A stretch of 48,317 nt of DNA from Novosphingobium rosa NBRC 15208 (GCF_001598555.1 NZ_BCZE01000061.1:1-48317), one strand, 5' to 3'; counted from the first letter of the stretch, positions 24,518 through 34,185 are shown. Program-made: numbers and translations. Notes: generated by a model from the letters alone, not told the origin.

Positions 24518-26104
24518 ATGCTCGACGCCGCCCTGACCGCCCAGCTCAAGCAATATCTCGCCATGCTGCGCGAGCCGATCGAGCTTGTCGCCACGGTGGG
24601 CGACGACGCGAAATCCACGCAAACCCGCGAACTGCTGAACGAAATCGCCGCCCTGTCGGACAAGGTCACCGCCAGCTTCGATGGGCAGGACGCCCGCGTG
24701 CCCTCCTTCAGCATCACCCGCGCCTCGGCCCGCCATGCCACGGTGCGCTTTGCGGGCCTGCCGCTGGGGCATGAGTTCACCTCGCTGGTGCTGGCGCTGC
24801 TGTGGGCCGGTGGACACCCGCCCAAGGTGGAGCAGAGCGTGATCGACCAGATCAAGGCCCTGCCCGGCGAACACGACTTCGAGATGTATTTCTCGCTCAC
24901 CTGCCACAACTGCCCGGATGTGGTGCAGGCCCTCACGCTGATGGCGTTGAACAACCCGAACATTTCCGCGACCCTGATCGAGGGCGGCACGCATAATGCC
25001 GAGGTCGAGGCGCGCGGCGTGATGGCCGTGCCCGCCACCTTCCTCAATGGCACGATGTGGGGCAGCGGCAAGATGTCGGTCGAGGAGATTCTCGCCAAGC
25101 TGGACACTGGCGCCGAAGCGCGCGCCGCGGCGGAAATCGCCCAGAAGGCGCCTTACGAGGTGCTGGTGATCGGCGGCGGTCCCGCCGGTGCCGCTGGCGC
25201 GATCTACACCGCGCGCAAGGGCATCCGCACCGGCGTGGTGGCCGAGCGTTTCGGCGGCCAGGTGCAGGACACGTTGGGGATCGAGAACTTCATCTCCGTC
25301 TCCAAGACCGAAGGCCCCAAGCTGGCCATGGCGCTGGAAAACCACGTCAAGGACTATGAGGTCGACGTGATGAACCTCCAGCGCGCCGAAAAGCTGATCC
25401 CCGCGCATAGCGAGGGCGGTCTGCATGAGGTCGTCCTGGCCAATGGCGCCTCGCTCAAGGCGCGCACGCTGATCCTTTCGACCGGCGCCCGCTGGAGGCA
25501 GATGAATGTGCCGGGCGAAACCGAATATGCCAACAAGGGCGTGGCCTATTGCCCGCACTGCGACGGCCCGCTGTTCAAGGGCAAGCGCGTGGCGGTGATC
25601 GGCGGCGGCAACTCCGGCGTGGAGGCCGCCATCGATCTGGCCGGTCTGGTCGCTCATGTCACGCTGGTCGAGTTCGACACGCAGCTGCGCGCCGACGCTG
25701 TGCTTCAGGCCAAGCTGCGCAGCCTGCCCAATGTCACCATCATCACCTCGGCGCTCTCGACCGAGGTGAAGGGTGACGGCGCGAAGGTGACGGCGCTGGT
25801 CTACAAGGACCGCAATGAGGAAACCTTCCACACCATCGCGCTGGAAGGCATCTTCGTGCAGATCGGCCTGGTGCCCAACACCGAATGGCTGAAGGGCACT
25901 GTTGCTCTGTCGCCGCGCGGCGAGATCGAGATCGACGCTCACGGCGCCACCAGCCTGCCGGGCATCTATGCCGCGGGTGACTGCACCACCGTGCCTTACA
26001 AGCAGATCATCATCGCGATGGGGGCGGGGGCCACGGCGGCGCTGTCCGCCTTCGATCATCTGATCCGCCTGCCCGCGCCGGAAACGGTGACCGAAAACGC
26101 TTGA
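24518..26104 (+). CDS. ahpF: Alkyl hydroperoxide reductase, flavoprotein subunit AhpF
   Basis: The 528-residue NADH:peroxiredoxin reductase recycles AhpC. The N-terminal tandem thioredoxin-like domain holds the Cys129-His-Asn-Cys132 pair (LTCHNCPDVVQ). A FAD-binding motif, VIGGGPAGAAG, lies near residue 217. The thioredoxin-reductase-like active site is Cys345-Pro-His-Cys348 in AYCPHCDGPLF, and the NAD-binding motif VIGGGNSGVEA lies near 359. Length and order fit AhpF of other bacteria. A terminator follows at 26139. The gene is separated from ahpC by repeat copy 7. Confidence 0.96.
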   Translation: MLDAALTAQLKQYLAMLREPIELVATVGDDAKSTQTRELLNEIAALSDKVTASFDGQDARVPSFSITRASARHATVRFAGLPLGHEFTSLVLALLWAGGHPPKVEQSVIDQIKALPGEHDFEMYFSLTCHNCPDVVQALTLMALNNPNISATLIEGGTHNAEVEARGVMAVPATFLNGTMWGSGKMSVEEILAKLDTGAEARAAAEIAQKAPYEVLVIGGGPAGAAGAIYTARKGIRTGVVAERFGGQVQDTLGIENFISVSKTEGPKLAMALENHVKDYEVDVMNLQRAEKLIPAHSEGGLHEVVLANGASLKARTLILSTGARWRQMNVPGETEYANKGVAYCPHCDGPLFKGKRVAVIGGGNSGVEAAIDLAGLVAHVTLVEFDTQLRADAVLQAKLRSLPNVTIITSALSTEVKGDGAKVTALVYKDRNEETFHTIALEGIFVQIGLVPNTEWLKGTVALSPRGEIEIDAHGATSLPGIYAAGDCTTVPYKQIIIAMGAGATAALSAFDHLIRLPAPETVTENA

Positions 26105-26138
26105 TCCCGCCCGGATCAAAGCTTTAACAAAATCCGAG

Positions 26139-26167
26139 ACCGGGGGTGGCGACGCCCCCGGTTTTCG
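26139..26167 (+). terminator. Rho-independent terminator of ahpF
   Basis: ACCGGGGG (26139-26146) pairs with CCCCCGGT (26155-26162) around TGGCGACG, followed by TTTTCG. It lies 35 bp after the ahpF stop codon. Confidence 0.85.
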
Positions 26168-26240
26168 TTTGTGCGGCCTCTGCACGCGCCGGGCGGTGTT
26201 GCGCGCGGGCCACGATTGCCATGGCCGATCGGCAAAAAGA

Positions 26241-26287
26241 GCGAATCACTCGCAACAAGTGCTTGCAGTTGCGAAGCGCTCTCATTA
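26241..26287. promoter_or_regulatory. Two Fur-like sites upstream of the siderophore receptor
   Basis: Site one, at 26241-26253, is GCGA-ATCAC-TCGC, a perfect 4-bp inverted repeat. Site two, at 26269-26287, is TTGCGAAGCGCTCTCATTA. Its reverse complement TAATGAGAGCGCTTCGCAA resembles the proteobacterial Fur box (AATGAGA...TTCTCATT) at most positions. They lie 147-193 bp before the receptor start. Iron-dependent repression of the receptor and its PepSY partner is the likely role. The rest of the 329-bp gap holds only the ahpF terminator. Confidence 0.6.
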
Positions 26288-26433
26288 GCGGAGGCGGGCA
26301 ATCGGTTGCCCCCCAGCCGAAAACAGACTCACAACGGTCGCTGCCCGCCCCTGCCATCCTGCGATGGCGGCCATGGAAGCGCCCAGTCCCTTCCCCTTCG
26401 GGCGCGGGTCGCGCGCCCTTCTAGGATTTGCCA

Positions 26434-28608
26434 ATGCTGAACCGCCGCCTTCTGACCTGCGCCACGCTGGCGCTTGCCACGGCTCTGGCCGCTCCCGCCT
26501 TTGCGGCGGATGCAGCGGCTGACGCCAATGCCGATGACAACACCATTCTGGTCAACGGCAATCTGGGCGACAAGGCGGTCTCGGCGGGCAGCAAGAGCAG
26601 CCTGCCGATCGCGGAAACCCCACAATCGATCAGTGTCATCAGCCGTGAGGACATCGACAAGCTGGGTGTGGCCAACCTTAATCAGGCGCTGCGCTATGTG
26701 GCAGGCGTCACGCCCGAAACGCGCGGCGCGGGGGCTGAGCAGTACGACCAGTTCACCCTGCGCGGCTTTAGCGTTCCGGTCTATCTCGACGGGCTGAAGC
26801 AGTTTTCCAGCAGCAGCGGCTATGCCATGCCGCAGGTCGATATGTCGCGCCTTGAGAGTATCGAGGTCGTCAAGGGCCCGGCCTCGGCGCTTTACGGCCA
26901 GTCGAGCCCCGGTGGTCTGGTAGCGATGACCAGCAAGCTGCCGCTGGACAAGGCCTTCTATGGTTCGGCTGCGGCCACCTACGGCACCTACAATCTGTAC
27001 CGCGTCGATACCGATGTGGGCGGCAAGCTGAGCGACGCCATCGGCGTGCGCCTCTCCGGCAGCGTCAACGGCGCCGACACCCAGCAATATTACGGCAGCC
27101 GTGCGCGTCAGGTGATCAACGGCGCCGTCGCCGCCAAGATCGATGACAAGACCACGCTGACGGTGATGGCCGCCTATTCGCATGATCCCAAAAACGGTAA
27201 TTACAGCGGCCAGCCCGCTTCGGGCACTCTGTTCTACAATGTGAACGGCAAGGTTTCCACGCGCTATGCCGATGGCGAGCCCGGCGGCTTCTACCGCCGC
27301 GATCAGTTCGCTGCCACGTACATCCTCAACCATGATTTCGGCGCTGGCTGGAAGTTCCGCGCTTCGGGCCGTTACCAGCAGGTGACGACCAGCCTGGGCT
27401 CGATCTACGAAACCGGCATGCAGACCGGCCTGACGGATCTCAGCCAGCAAACCACCTCGAGCCGCGGCAGCTATGCCACACATGAAACGCTCAACAACTG
27501 GACCTTCGACAACCAGTTGACCGGGCACATCAAGACCGGCCCGATCACCCATGACATCCTGCTGGGCGTCGACCGCCAGACCGCCCATTCCTATGAGCTG
27601 GCCGCTTTCGGTTCCGCTAATGACATCAACATCTTCAACCCCGTCTATGGCACCCAGCCCGTGCCGCAGAGCGCGGAGCAGATCGGATCGGACTTCACCA
27701 GCCTGATCAGCTTCGGCCAGACCGGCATCTATGGTCAGGACACGATCAGCTACGGCGGGTTGCGCGTGGTGCTGAGCGGCCGTCAGGACTGGGCCGCCAG
27801 CTGGACGCCCGGCACGGTGCAGAAGGACAGCAAGTTCACGGGCCGCGCCGGTGTGCTTTACAAGACCAGCTTCGGTCTGGCGCCCTATGCCAGCTATTCG
27901 ACCTCTTTCGAGCCGCAGGCCACGGTGCTGAACGCCACCACCGGCGCGCTGGCCAAGCCTTCGATGGGCAAGCAGGTGGAAGCGGGCGTGAAGTTCCAGC
28001 CCAATGGCTCGCCGATCCTGATCACCGCCGCATGGTTCCATATCGAGCAGACCAATCTGGTCTCGACCAATCCGGCCACCCAGATCTCCACGCAGAGCGG
28101 CAAGGTGCGTTCGGAAGGGTTTGAAATCGAGGCCAGCGCCCCGCTGCCCGGCGGCTTCAACCTGCATGGCGCCTACAGCCATCAGCGCGTCCGCACCGTT
28201 TCGGATCAGGATCCGCAGAATGTCGGCACCGGCCTGATCGGCGCGGGCGACGGCAATCTGGCCGTCAACCTCGACTGGACAGCCAAGAGCGGCCCGCTCA
28301 AGAGCCTGAACATCGGCGCGGGCGTGCGCCATGTCAGCCGGACCTATGGGGGCCTGTTCGACACCACGCTGACCGGCAACAACATCCGTCAGTATTACGT
28401 GCCGGCCTACACTGTCTTCGATGCGATGCTGCATTACGACCTGTCGAACCTCGACACGCGGATGAAGGGCATGACGCTGAGCGTGAATGCCACCAATCTG
28501 TTCGACAAGAAGTATCTGACCAGCTGCTATCTCTATCCGCAGTCGACCGGCTGGTGCTGGTATGGCCAGCGCCGCACCGTTCAGGGTACGGTGGCCTGGA
28601 AGTTCTAA
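26434..28608 (+). CDS. TonB-dependent siderophore receptor, ferrichrome/ferrioxamine-type
   Basis: The 724-residue outer-membrane receptor has a signal peptide (MLNRRLLTCATLALATALAA, cleaved near AFA) and a possible TonB box (NTILVNG). A plug domain follows (about residues 55-165) with SVISREDIDKLGVANLNQALR and SIEVVKGPASALYGQSSPGG, then a 22-strand beta-barrel ending in WKF. The C-terminal Cys pair region (LTSCYLYPQSTGWCWYGQRR) is typical of the FhuE/FoxA-like siderophore receptors. AGGA lies 6 bp before the ATG. The PepSY-TM protein follows 17 bp later, and Fur-like sites lie upstream. The cognate siderophore cannot be told. Confidence 0.92.
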   Translation: MLNRRLLTCATLALATALAAPAFAADAAADANADDNTILVNGNLGDKAVSAGSKSSLPIAETPQSISVISREDIDKLGVANLNQALRYVAGVTPETRGAGAEQYDQFTLRGFSVPVYLDGLKQFSSSSGYAMPQVDMSRLESIEVVKGPASALYGQSSPGGLVAMTSKLPLDKAFYGSAAATYGTYNLYRVDTDVGGKLSDAIGVRLSGSVNGADTQQYYGSRARQVINGAVAAKIDDKTTLTVMAAYSHDPKNGNYSGQPASGTLFYNVNGKVSTRYADGEPGGFYRRDQFAATYILNHDFGAGWKFRASGRYQQVTTSLGSIYETGMQTGLTDLSQQTTSSRGSYATHETLNNWTFDNQLTGHIKTGPITHDILLGVDRQTAHSYELAAFGSANDINIFNPVYGTQPVPQSAEQIGSDFTSLISFGQTGIYGQDTISYGGLRVVLSGRQDWAASWTPGTVQKDSKFTGRAGVLYKTSFGLAPYASYSTSFEPQATVLNATTGALAKPSMGKQVEAGVKFQPNGSPILITAAWFHIEQTNLVSTNPATQISTQSGKVRSEGFEIEASAPLPGGFNLHGAYSHQRVRTVSDQDPQNVGTGLIGAGDGNLAVNLDWTAKSGPLKSLNIGAGVRHVSRTYGGLFDTTLTGNNIRQYYVPAYTVFDAMLHYDLSNLDTRMKGMTLSVNATNLFDKKYLTSCYLYPQSTGWCWYGQRRTVQGTVAWKF

Positions 28609-28625
28609 AGGAGCAGCTGGCAGGC

Positions 28626-29894
28626 ATGAGCCCCCTCACCCGTCCGTTCTGGGTGTTGATCCATCGCTGGGCAGGGCTGACTCTGGCCCTGTTCCTGGCG
28701 ATGGCCGGGCTGACCGGCACCTTCCTGGCCTGGGAGGACGATCTGGAGGCGCTCACCGCGCCGCACTGGCTGCGCGCCGCGCCGCCGGTGGCAGGCGCGC
28801 CGATGCAGGATGCCGCCGCGCTGGCCGTGGCGGCTCAGGCGCGCCATCCGGGGATGAGCGTCAGCTATCTGCCGCTGAGTGTCGAACCGGGCAAAACCCT
28901 GCGCCTGCGGGTGTTCTGGAAGGAGCCTGCGAAAGCGCCCGACTGGGACGAGCTTTTCATCGATCCCTATACCGGCGCCGAACTGGGCCATCGCCGCTGG
29001 GGCGATATCTCTCAGGGCATCAGCAATGTGCTGCCGCTGATCTACCGCCTGCATGAGAACCTGCTGGTCGAGGGCACCGGCACGCTGATTATGGGGATCG
29101 CCGCGCTGGTCTGGGCGATCGACTGCTTTGTCGGCTTCTACCTGACCCTGCCGATGCGGCAGAAGGTTCCGGTGGGCGTCAGCAAAATCAAGGCCAAGGG
29201 CTGGTGGCAGCGCTGGCGCCCTTCATGGATTGTGCGGCACGGCTCTGCCTATAAATTGAACTTCGATCTGCATCGCGCGGGGGGCCTGTGGGTCTGGCCC
29301 GCTTTGCTGGTCTTTGCGCTCTCCAGCGTGTCGTTCAATCTGCCGATGATCTATGGCCCGGCCATGAAGGCGCTGGGCGCGACGGATGACACCGCCCTCT
29401 ACGCCCCCCTGCCCCAGCCGCGCCCGGTGCCGAAGCTGGATGTGGTGAAAGCCCATGCCGTGGGCGAGGCGCTGGCCCGTCAGCAAGCCGCCAGGGCGCA
29501 TGACAGCTTCGACGCCAACCGCCTGCAATGGCTCTATTACATGCCCGCCACCGGGGCCTATATGTATGGCTTCACCACCAGCGGCGATGTGCCCGATGCG
29601 GGCGGCGCTTCACGCCTGATCTTCGACGGCGACACCGGAGCCCTGAAAAGCGTGGCGCTGGCCGGCAAGGCGCCCGCCGCCGACCGCTTCACCAGTTGGA
29701 TCGTCTCGCTGCATATGGCCAGCGTATGGGGCGTGGCGTGGAAGATCGTCACCAGCCTGATCGGCATCATGGTGACCATGCTGAGCATCACCGGCGTGGT
29801 GATCTGGATGAAGAAGCGCAGTGCCCGCGCCTTTCACCGTCATCGCGGCGAGAAGCCCGCAGCGGTTGCCCGGCCAGTCCGCAAAGCAGCCTGA
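28626..29894 (+). CDS. PepSY-associated transmembrane protein
   Basis: The 422-residue inner-membrane protein has about four transmembrane helices: near residues 12-30, LIMGIAALVWAIDCFVGF, VWPALLVFALSSVSFNL and IVTSLIGIMVTMLSITGVVIW. Large periplasmic PepSY-like segments lie between them. Conserved His residues in the helices (HRWAG, LHENLL, LHRAGG, LHMASV) could bind heme or metal, as in ferric-siderophore reductase relatives (FhuF/PiuB type). It directly follows the siderophore receptor, so a role in reducing or handling imported Fe-siderophore is likely but inferred. It is convergent with trpS, 15 bp apart. The basic tail is RHRGEKPAAVARPVRKAA. Confidence 0.85.
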   Translation: MSPLTRPFWVLIHRWAGLTLALFLAMAGLTGTFLAWEDDLEALTAPHWLRAAPPVAGAPMQDAAALAVAAQARHPGMSVSYLPLSVEPGKTLRLRVFWKEPAKAPDWDELFIDPYTGAELGHRRWGDISQGISNVLPLIYRLHENLLVEGTGTLIMGIAALVWAIDCFVGFYLTLPMRQKVPVGVSKIKAKGWWQRWRPSWIVRHGSAYKLNFDLHRAGGLWVWPALLVFALSSVSFNLPMIYGPAMKALGATDDTALYAPLPQPRPVPKLDVVKAHAVGEALARQQAARAHDSFDANRLQWLYYMPATGAYMYGFTTSGDVPDAGGASRLIFDGDTGALKSVALAGKAPAADRFTSWIVSLHMASVWGVAWKIVTSLIGIMVTMLSITGVVIWMKKRSARAFHRHRGEKPAAVARPVRKAA

Positions 29895-29909
29895 CCGGGT
29901 TTTTCAGCT

Positions 29910-30929
29910 TTACCCGCGAACGAGACCCAGCGCATCATAGGTTGCCGCCAGCGTGGGCGCGGCGGCGGCGCGTGCCTTTTCGGCACCCTTGCGCAGGATA
30001 GCATCCAGCGCGTCACGGTCCTGCTTCAGCTCCACGAAGCGGGCGTTGATCGGCGCCAGCTTCTCCACCAGCAGCTCGCCCAGCGCGGGCTTGAAGGCGC
30101 CGAAGCCCTTGCCGCCGAAGTCCGCCAGCACCTGCTCTACGCTGGTGCCCGCCATGGCGGCATAGATGCCCACCAGATTGCGCGCCTCGGGCCGGGCCTC
30201 CAGACCGTCCTTCTCGCCGGGCAGCGGTTCAGGGTCGGTCTTGGCCTTCTTCACCTTGTTCATGATGGTGTCGGCATCATCGACAAGATTGATGCGGCTC
30301 ATGTCGGAAGGATCGGACTTCGACATCTTCGACGACCCATCGCGCAGGCTCATGATGCGCGCTGCGGCGGGGGGGATGATCGGCTCGGGCAGGGTGAAGA
30401 GCGGCTTGTCCTCAGCGCAGAAGTCGTTGTTGAACTTCTGGGCGATGTCGCGCGCCAGCTCCAGATGCTGCTTCTGATCCTCGCCCACGGGCACATGCGT
30501 CGCCTGATAGAGCAGCACGTCGGCGGCCTGCAGCACCGGATAGGTGAAGAGCGCCACCGAGACCGAATCCCGGTTCTTGCCCGCCTTGTCCTTGAACTGC
30601 GTCATGCGGCTGAGCCAGCCCATGCGCGCCGTGCCGTTGAGCAGCCATTGCAACTGGGGATGCTCGGGCACCTGCGTCTGGTTGAACAGGGTCGAGCGCT
30701 CGGGATCGATGCCGCAGGCCACCAGCGCCGCCACCATCTCGCGCGTGCCTGCCGAGAGCGTGGCGGGATCATGCGGCATGGAGATGGCGTGAAGATCGGC
30801 CAGAAAGAAGAAGCACTCACCACCGGTCGTCACGGTATCGTTCTGCATCGCCACCCAATTGCGGATCGCCCCCAGATAATTGCCGAGGTGGAGATTGCCC
30901 GTGGGCTGAATGCCGGAAACGATACGCAT
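29910..30929 (-). CDS. trpS: Tryptophanyl-tRNA synthetase
   Basis: The 339-residue class I synthetase charges tRNA-Trp. The HIGH-type motif is PTGNLHLGNYLGA near residue 9, and the KMSKS motif is SSKMSKSDPS near 203. DLHAISMP and GLGAFK-like segments fit the bacterial TrpRS. It is the last gene of the minus-strand run secB-murJ-trpS, starting 24 bp after the murJ stop, so it may be co-transcribed. It is convergent with the PepSY-TM gene with a 15-bp gap and no clear terminator. Confidence 0.96.
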   Translation of the reverse strand: MRIVSGIQPTGNLHLGNYLGAIRNWVAMQNDTVTTGGECFFFLADLHAISMPHDPATLSAGTREMVAALVACGIDPERSTLFNQTQVPEHPQLQWLLNGTARMGWLSRMTQFKDKAGKNRDSVSVALFTYPVLQAADVLLYQATHVPVGEDQKQHLELARDIAQKFNNDFCAEDKPLFTLPEPIIPPAAARIMSLRDGSSKMSKSDPSDMSRINLVDDADTIMNKVKKAKTDPEPLPGEKDGLEARPEARNLVGIYAAMAGTSVEQVLADFGGKGFGAFKPALGELLVEKLAPINARFVELKQDRDALDAILRKGAEKARAAAAPTLAATYDALGLVRG

Positions 30930-30953
30930 GTCGGTTACTCTTGCTTGTTTAAA

Positions 30954-32519
30954 TTACGCGCGCCGCCGTTTCAGCAGCGCCAGATCGGCTTTGGTAAAGG
31001 CCCCCAGCACGATGGTGGCCACGCCATAGACGCAAACCCCCGCCCCCACCAGAGCACCCATCGCCGCGCAGCGCACATACCAGGCGCCATGGGTGTAGGG
31101 CATCAGATGGTCTTCCCCGGCCAGCAGCACGCCGCCCATCGCCAGCGCGGCCAGCGCCAGCCGCCACCAGCGGCGCTGCAGGCGCGGGTCCATCACGAAA
31201 TGCCCGCGCTTCTCCAGCGTGCGGTACAGCATCACCACATTGAGCGTGGAGGACAAGGCCGTCGCCAGCGGCGGCCCCATATGATGCAGCGGCAGGATCA
31301 GCGCGAGGTTCAGCACCAGATTGGCGCCAATCGAGATCATCGCGAAACGCACCGGGGTCTTGGTGTCATGGCGGGCATAGAAGCCCGGCGTCAGCACCTT
31401 GACCAGAATGTAGCTGGGCAGGCCTACGGAAAAACAGGCCAGCGCCTGCGCGGTAAAATGGGTGTCGGCGGCGTTGTAGCGACCATAGCCGAAGAGAGCC
31501 GCGGCAATCGGCTCGCCGCAGAAGACCAGACCCATGGTGGCGGGCAGGGTCAGCAGCAGCGCCAGCTCCAGACCGCGGTTCTGCGTGTCCATCGCGCCGG
31601 CTTCGTCGCCCTTGCCCAGCTGGCGGCTGATGGTGGGCAGCAGCACCGTGCCCAGCGCGATGCCGATCAGGCCCAAAGGCAGCTGATTCAGCCGGTCCGC
31701 CATATAGATATAGGTCACGCTGCCATGGTCGAGCAGGCTGGCGGCCAGCGCCGTGGAGATCACCAGATTGATCTGCGCCGCGCCCGCTCCGGCGGCGGCG
31801 GGCCAGATCAGCGCCAGCAGCTTTTTCACATCCACCGTCAGGCGCGGCAGGCGCGGGCGCAGCGAGACGCCATTGCGCCACGCCGCATGGCCCACCCAGG
31901 CCAGCTGCAAGGCGCCGGACACGGTAACCGCCAGCGCCTGATTGCGCGCCGTCACCAGCGGATCATGCGATCCGAAGCCCAGCAGCGCCACGATCAGCGT
32001 CAGATTCAGCAGGATCGGCGCGGCGGCATTGACCCAGAACTTGTGCAGCGAATTGAGGATGCCGCCCAGCAGGCTGACCAGCGAAATCAGCATCAGATAG
32101 GGGATCGTCAGCCGCGACAGGGTGACGGCGAAATCGAACTGGTCGGTCGTCACGCCATGAAACTTGCCCGACAGCGCCCATGTCACCGGCCAGGCGAACA
32201 CCTCCAGCAGCACGGTCATCACCACCAGCACCGGCAGCAGCACGCTGAAGGCCGCCTCGGCGAAATCGAGGCCGGAAGACAGCCCGCGCCCTTCCGGATC
32301 GGCCACCTTCTGGTTGAACATCGGCACGAAGGCGCTGGCGAAGGCCCCTTCCGCGAACAGCGCGCGGAACATGTTGGGCAGGCGGAAGGCCACCAGAAAG
32401 GCGTCGGAGGCAAAGCCTGCCCCCACGATCCGCGCAAACAGCGAATCGCGCATCAGTCCCAGCACGCGGCTGGCCAGCGTCAGGCCACCGATGGTGCCCG
32501 TCGCCTTCAGCAGATTCAT
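30954..32519 (-). CDS. murJ: Lipid II flippase MurJ (MviN family)
   Basis: The 521-residue polytopic membrane protein of the MOP exporter superfamily moves lipid II across the inner membrane for peptidoglycan synthesis. MNLLKATGTIGGLTLASRVLGLMRD and the RLPNMFRALFAEGAFASAFVPMF segment are MurJ signatures; about 14 helices follow. It ends in a short basic tail (LLKRRRA). The ATG at 32519 follows secB by 64 bp, and trpS follows by 24 bp. With the class A PBP and mltA it adds to the cell-wall genes in the window. Confidence 0.95.
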   Translation of the reverse strand: MNLLKATGTIGGLTLASRVLGLMRDSLFARIVGAGFASDAFLVAFRLPNMFRALFAEGAFASAFVPMFNQKVADPEGRGLSSGLDFAEAAFSVLLPVLVVMTVLLEVFAWPVTWALSGKFHGVTTDQFDFAVTLSRLTIPYLMLISLVSLLGGILNSLHKFWVNAAAPILLNLTLIVALLGFGSHDPLVTARNQALAVTVSGALQLAWVGHAAWRNGVSLRPRLPRLTVDVKKLLALIWPAAAGAGAAQINLVISTALAASLLDHGSVTYIYMADRLNQLPLGLIGIALGTVLLPTISRQLGKGDEAGAMDTQNRGLELALLLTLPATMGLVFCGEPIAAALFGYGRYNAADTHFTAQALACFSVGLPSYILVKVLTPGFYARHDTKTPVRFAMISIGANLVLNLALILPLHHMGPPLATALSSTLNVVMLYRTLEKRGHFVMDPRLQRRWWRLALAALAMGGVLLAGEDHLMPYTHGAWYVRCAAMGALVGAGVCVYGVATIVLGAFTKADLALLKRRRA

Positions 32520-32583
32520 CTTGGCCGCCCTTCAAACGCCGGATGGAATACGGGCCGGAGTGCAAACCCCGGCCCGTTTGAAA

Positions 32584-33105
32584 TCAGGCGTGCCCGGCGG
32601 GTTCGGCCGTGGCGATGTCGGGGGTTTCGCCCTGACCGTCGGCCTGAGCCTGCATCTGCTGGAAGTACAGCGCGCCGAAATCGATCGGCTCCAGCAGCAT
32701 CGGGCCGAAACCGGCATCGCGCACGGCATCGGCCAGCACGCGGCGGGCGAAGGGGAACAGCAGGCGCGGCGCTTCGGCGAAGATGAAGGCATGCATCTGG
32801 CCTTCGTCCAGACCCTGCATCGCGATCAGACCGGCGAAGGTCAGATCGACGATGTAGGCGGTGCCGGCTTCATGCTTGGCGGCCAGCGTGATCTTCAGTT
32901 CGGCTTCATGCACCGTGGGCTGGATGGCGCGGGCGGCGATGTTGAACTGGATGTCCATCTGCGGCTGATCGGTCCACTGGAACGAGTCGGGCGCATTGGG
33001 GCTCTCGACCGAGAGATCCTTTACATACTGCGAAAGAATGCCCGCCGAAGGCTGGACGTCCTCGTCGAACTTCAGGCTGGAGGTGACGTTACCTTCCTCG
33101 GACAT
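32584..33105 (-). CDS. secB: Protein-export chaperone SecB
   Basis: The 173-residue tetrameric chaperone keeps preproteins unfolded and delivers them to SecA. LSVESPNAPDSFQWTDQPQMDIQFNI is the SecB N-terminal signature, and ARPTV-like segments, AGLIAMQGLDEGQMHAFIFAEAPRLLFPFARR and LDPIDFGALY-type endings follow. The protein begins MSEEGNVTSS and has an acidic start. It heads the secB-murJ-trpS run and is divergent from timA across 331 bp. The combination secB/timA/mltA/smr is, to my knowledge, a common alphaproteobacterial order. Confidence 0.94.
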   Translation of the reverse strand: MSEEGNVTSSLKFDEDVQPSAGILSQYVKDLSVESPNAPDSFQWTDQPQMDIQFNIAARAIQPTVHEAELKITLAAKHEAGTAYIVDLTFAGLIAMQGLDEGQMHAFIFAEAPRLLFPFARRVLADAVRDAGFGPMLLEPIDFGALYFQQMQAQADGQGETPDIATAEPAGHA

Positions 33106-33436
33106 GGGACTGCTTTCTGTCTAGGCGCCGCCTCTCTGGAATGGGGCTGGCGCGTCAGGTGGATCTTGCTGGCTCCAGCGCCTAGCATCTGCCCCGCGAG
33201 GGCACAACCGCCATGGGGCGGCTCCTGCCGCGCGATTCGGCGCCTATGCTCGCACGTCTGCCACGGCATGGCGAAAAAAAGCCCTTAAAGGCCTTGTGCA
33301 TGCGTTGTTCATTTGTGTTCGCTACCTATCTGTAGCATGATCGCGGTTCGTTAAGGCGGGTGGTCTATAGCCCTCGCATCTGCCGAACCACCTTCGGCCC
33401 GGTCAAATCGACCACGCGTCAAATTGGACAAAGCTT
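33106..33436. other. Divergent promoter region between secB and timA
   Basis: This 331-bp gap holds no convincing gene. It has an A-rich block (GCGAAAAAAAGCC near 33270), then TGCATGCGTTGTTCATTTGTG and a lower-GC part at 33290-33350 likely to hold the timA promoter. No clear terminator, tRNA or riboswitch is visible. Confidence 0.5.
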
Positions 33437-34168
33437 GTGACTGTCGAAATCGTCATTCTGGCCATGATTGCAGCCTTCCTGGGCCTGCGGCTCTATGCCG
33501 TGCTGGGGCGCCGTGCCGAGCAGGGCGACGAGCAGCGCGAACCCGCGCCGCGCGATGCGCTCGGTCGCCTTGACGCGCAGGGGCCGACAGGTCAGGCCAA
33601 CCTCTCCTCGCAGCCGCGCGGGACGGATCGCGGCGCGGACCGCAGCGCCGACCGCAAGGATGAGCGCGCGCCGCTGGCTGGCGGTCGCAATGCGCGGGAG
33701 CCGCTTTCGGTGCTGCCCACCGTGGAGCGTGGCCTGCGCGAGATCATCGCGGTCGATCGCCGCTTCGATCCCCATGCCTTCCTGGAAGGCGCGCGCGGGG
33801 CCTATGGCATCGTGCTGGGCGCTTTCTGGCGCGGCGACAAGGATGAGCTGGCCAAGCTGTGCGACGCCGATGTCGCCACCGGCTTCGCCGCCGCCATCGA
33901 TGAGCGCAACGCCGCCGGTGAAGTGGTCGACAACCGTCTGGTCCGCCTCAATGAGGTGGTGATCACCGGCGCCACCTATGCCGCGCCCTATGCCCGCATC
34001 ACCGTGCGCTTCGTGGCCGACATCGCCGCGATCACCCGCGATGCCGAAGGCCATATGGTCGCTGGCTCGCTGCATGACGCGGTCGAGACGCGCGACGCCT
34101 GGACCTTCCGCCGCAACATCAATTCCGCCGATCCTGATTGGCTGCTCGACGAGACCGATGAAGGTTAA
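33437..34168 (+). CDS. TimA, Tim44-domain inner-membrane protein
   Basis: The 243-residue protein starts at a GTG and has one N-terminal transmembrane helix (VEIVILAMIAAFLGLRLYAVLGRR). A charged, low-complexity linker follows (about residues 25-95). A C-terminal Tim44-like domain then runs from RGLREIIAVDRRFDPHAFLEGARGAYGIVLGAFWRGD to DAWTFRRNINSADPDWLLDETDE. TimA is the alphaproteobacterial homologue of the mitochondrial import protein Tim44. Its bacterial role is uncertain. It precedes mltA by 17 bp and is divergent from secB. Confidence 0.88.
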   Translation: MTVEIVILAMIAAFLGLRLYAVLGRRAEQGDEQREPAPRDALGRLDAQGPTGQANLSSQPRGTDRGADRSADRKDERAPLAGGRNAREPLSVLPTVERGLREIIAVDRRFDPHAFLEGARGAYGIVLGAFWRGDKDELAKLCDADVATGFAAAIDERNAAGEVVDNRLVRLNEVVITGATYAAPYARITVRFVADIAAITRDAEGHMVAGSLHDAVETRDAWTFRRNINSADPDWLLDETDEG

Positions 34169-34185
34169 GGTCGGGAGCTGAATCC

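Noticed and set aside
33307..33320. LexA-like box GTTC-N6-GTTC upstream of timA
   Set aside because: The alphaproteobacterial SOS box has a 7-bp spacer (GTTC-N7-GTTC), and neither timA nor secB is a typical SOS gene.
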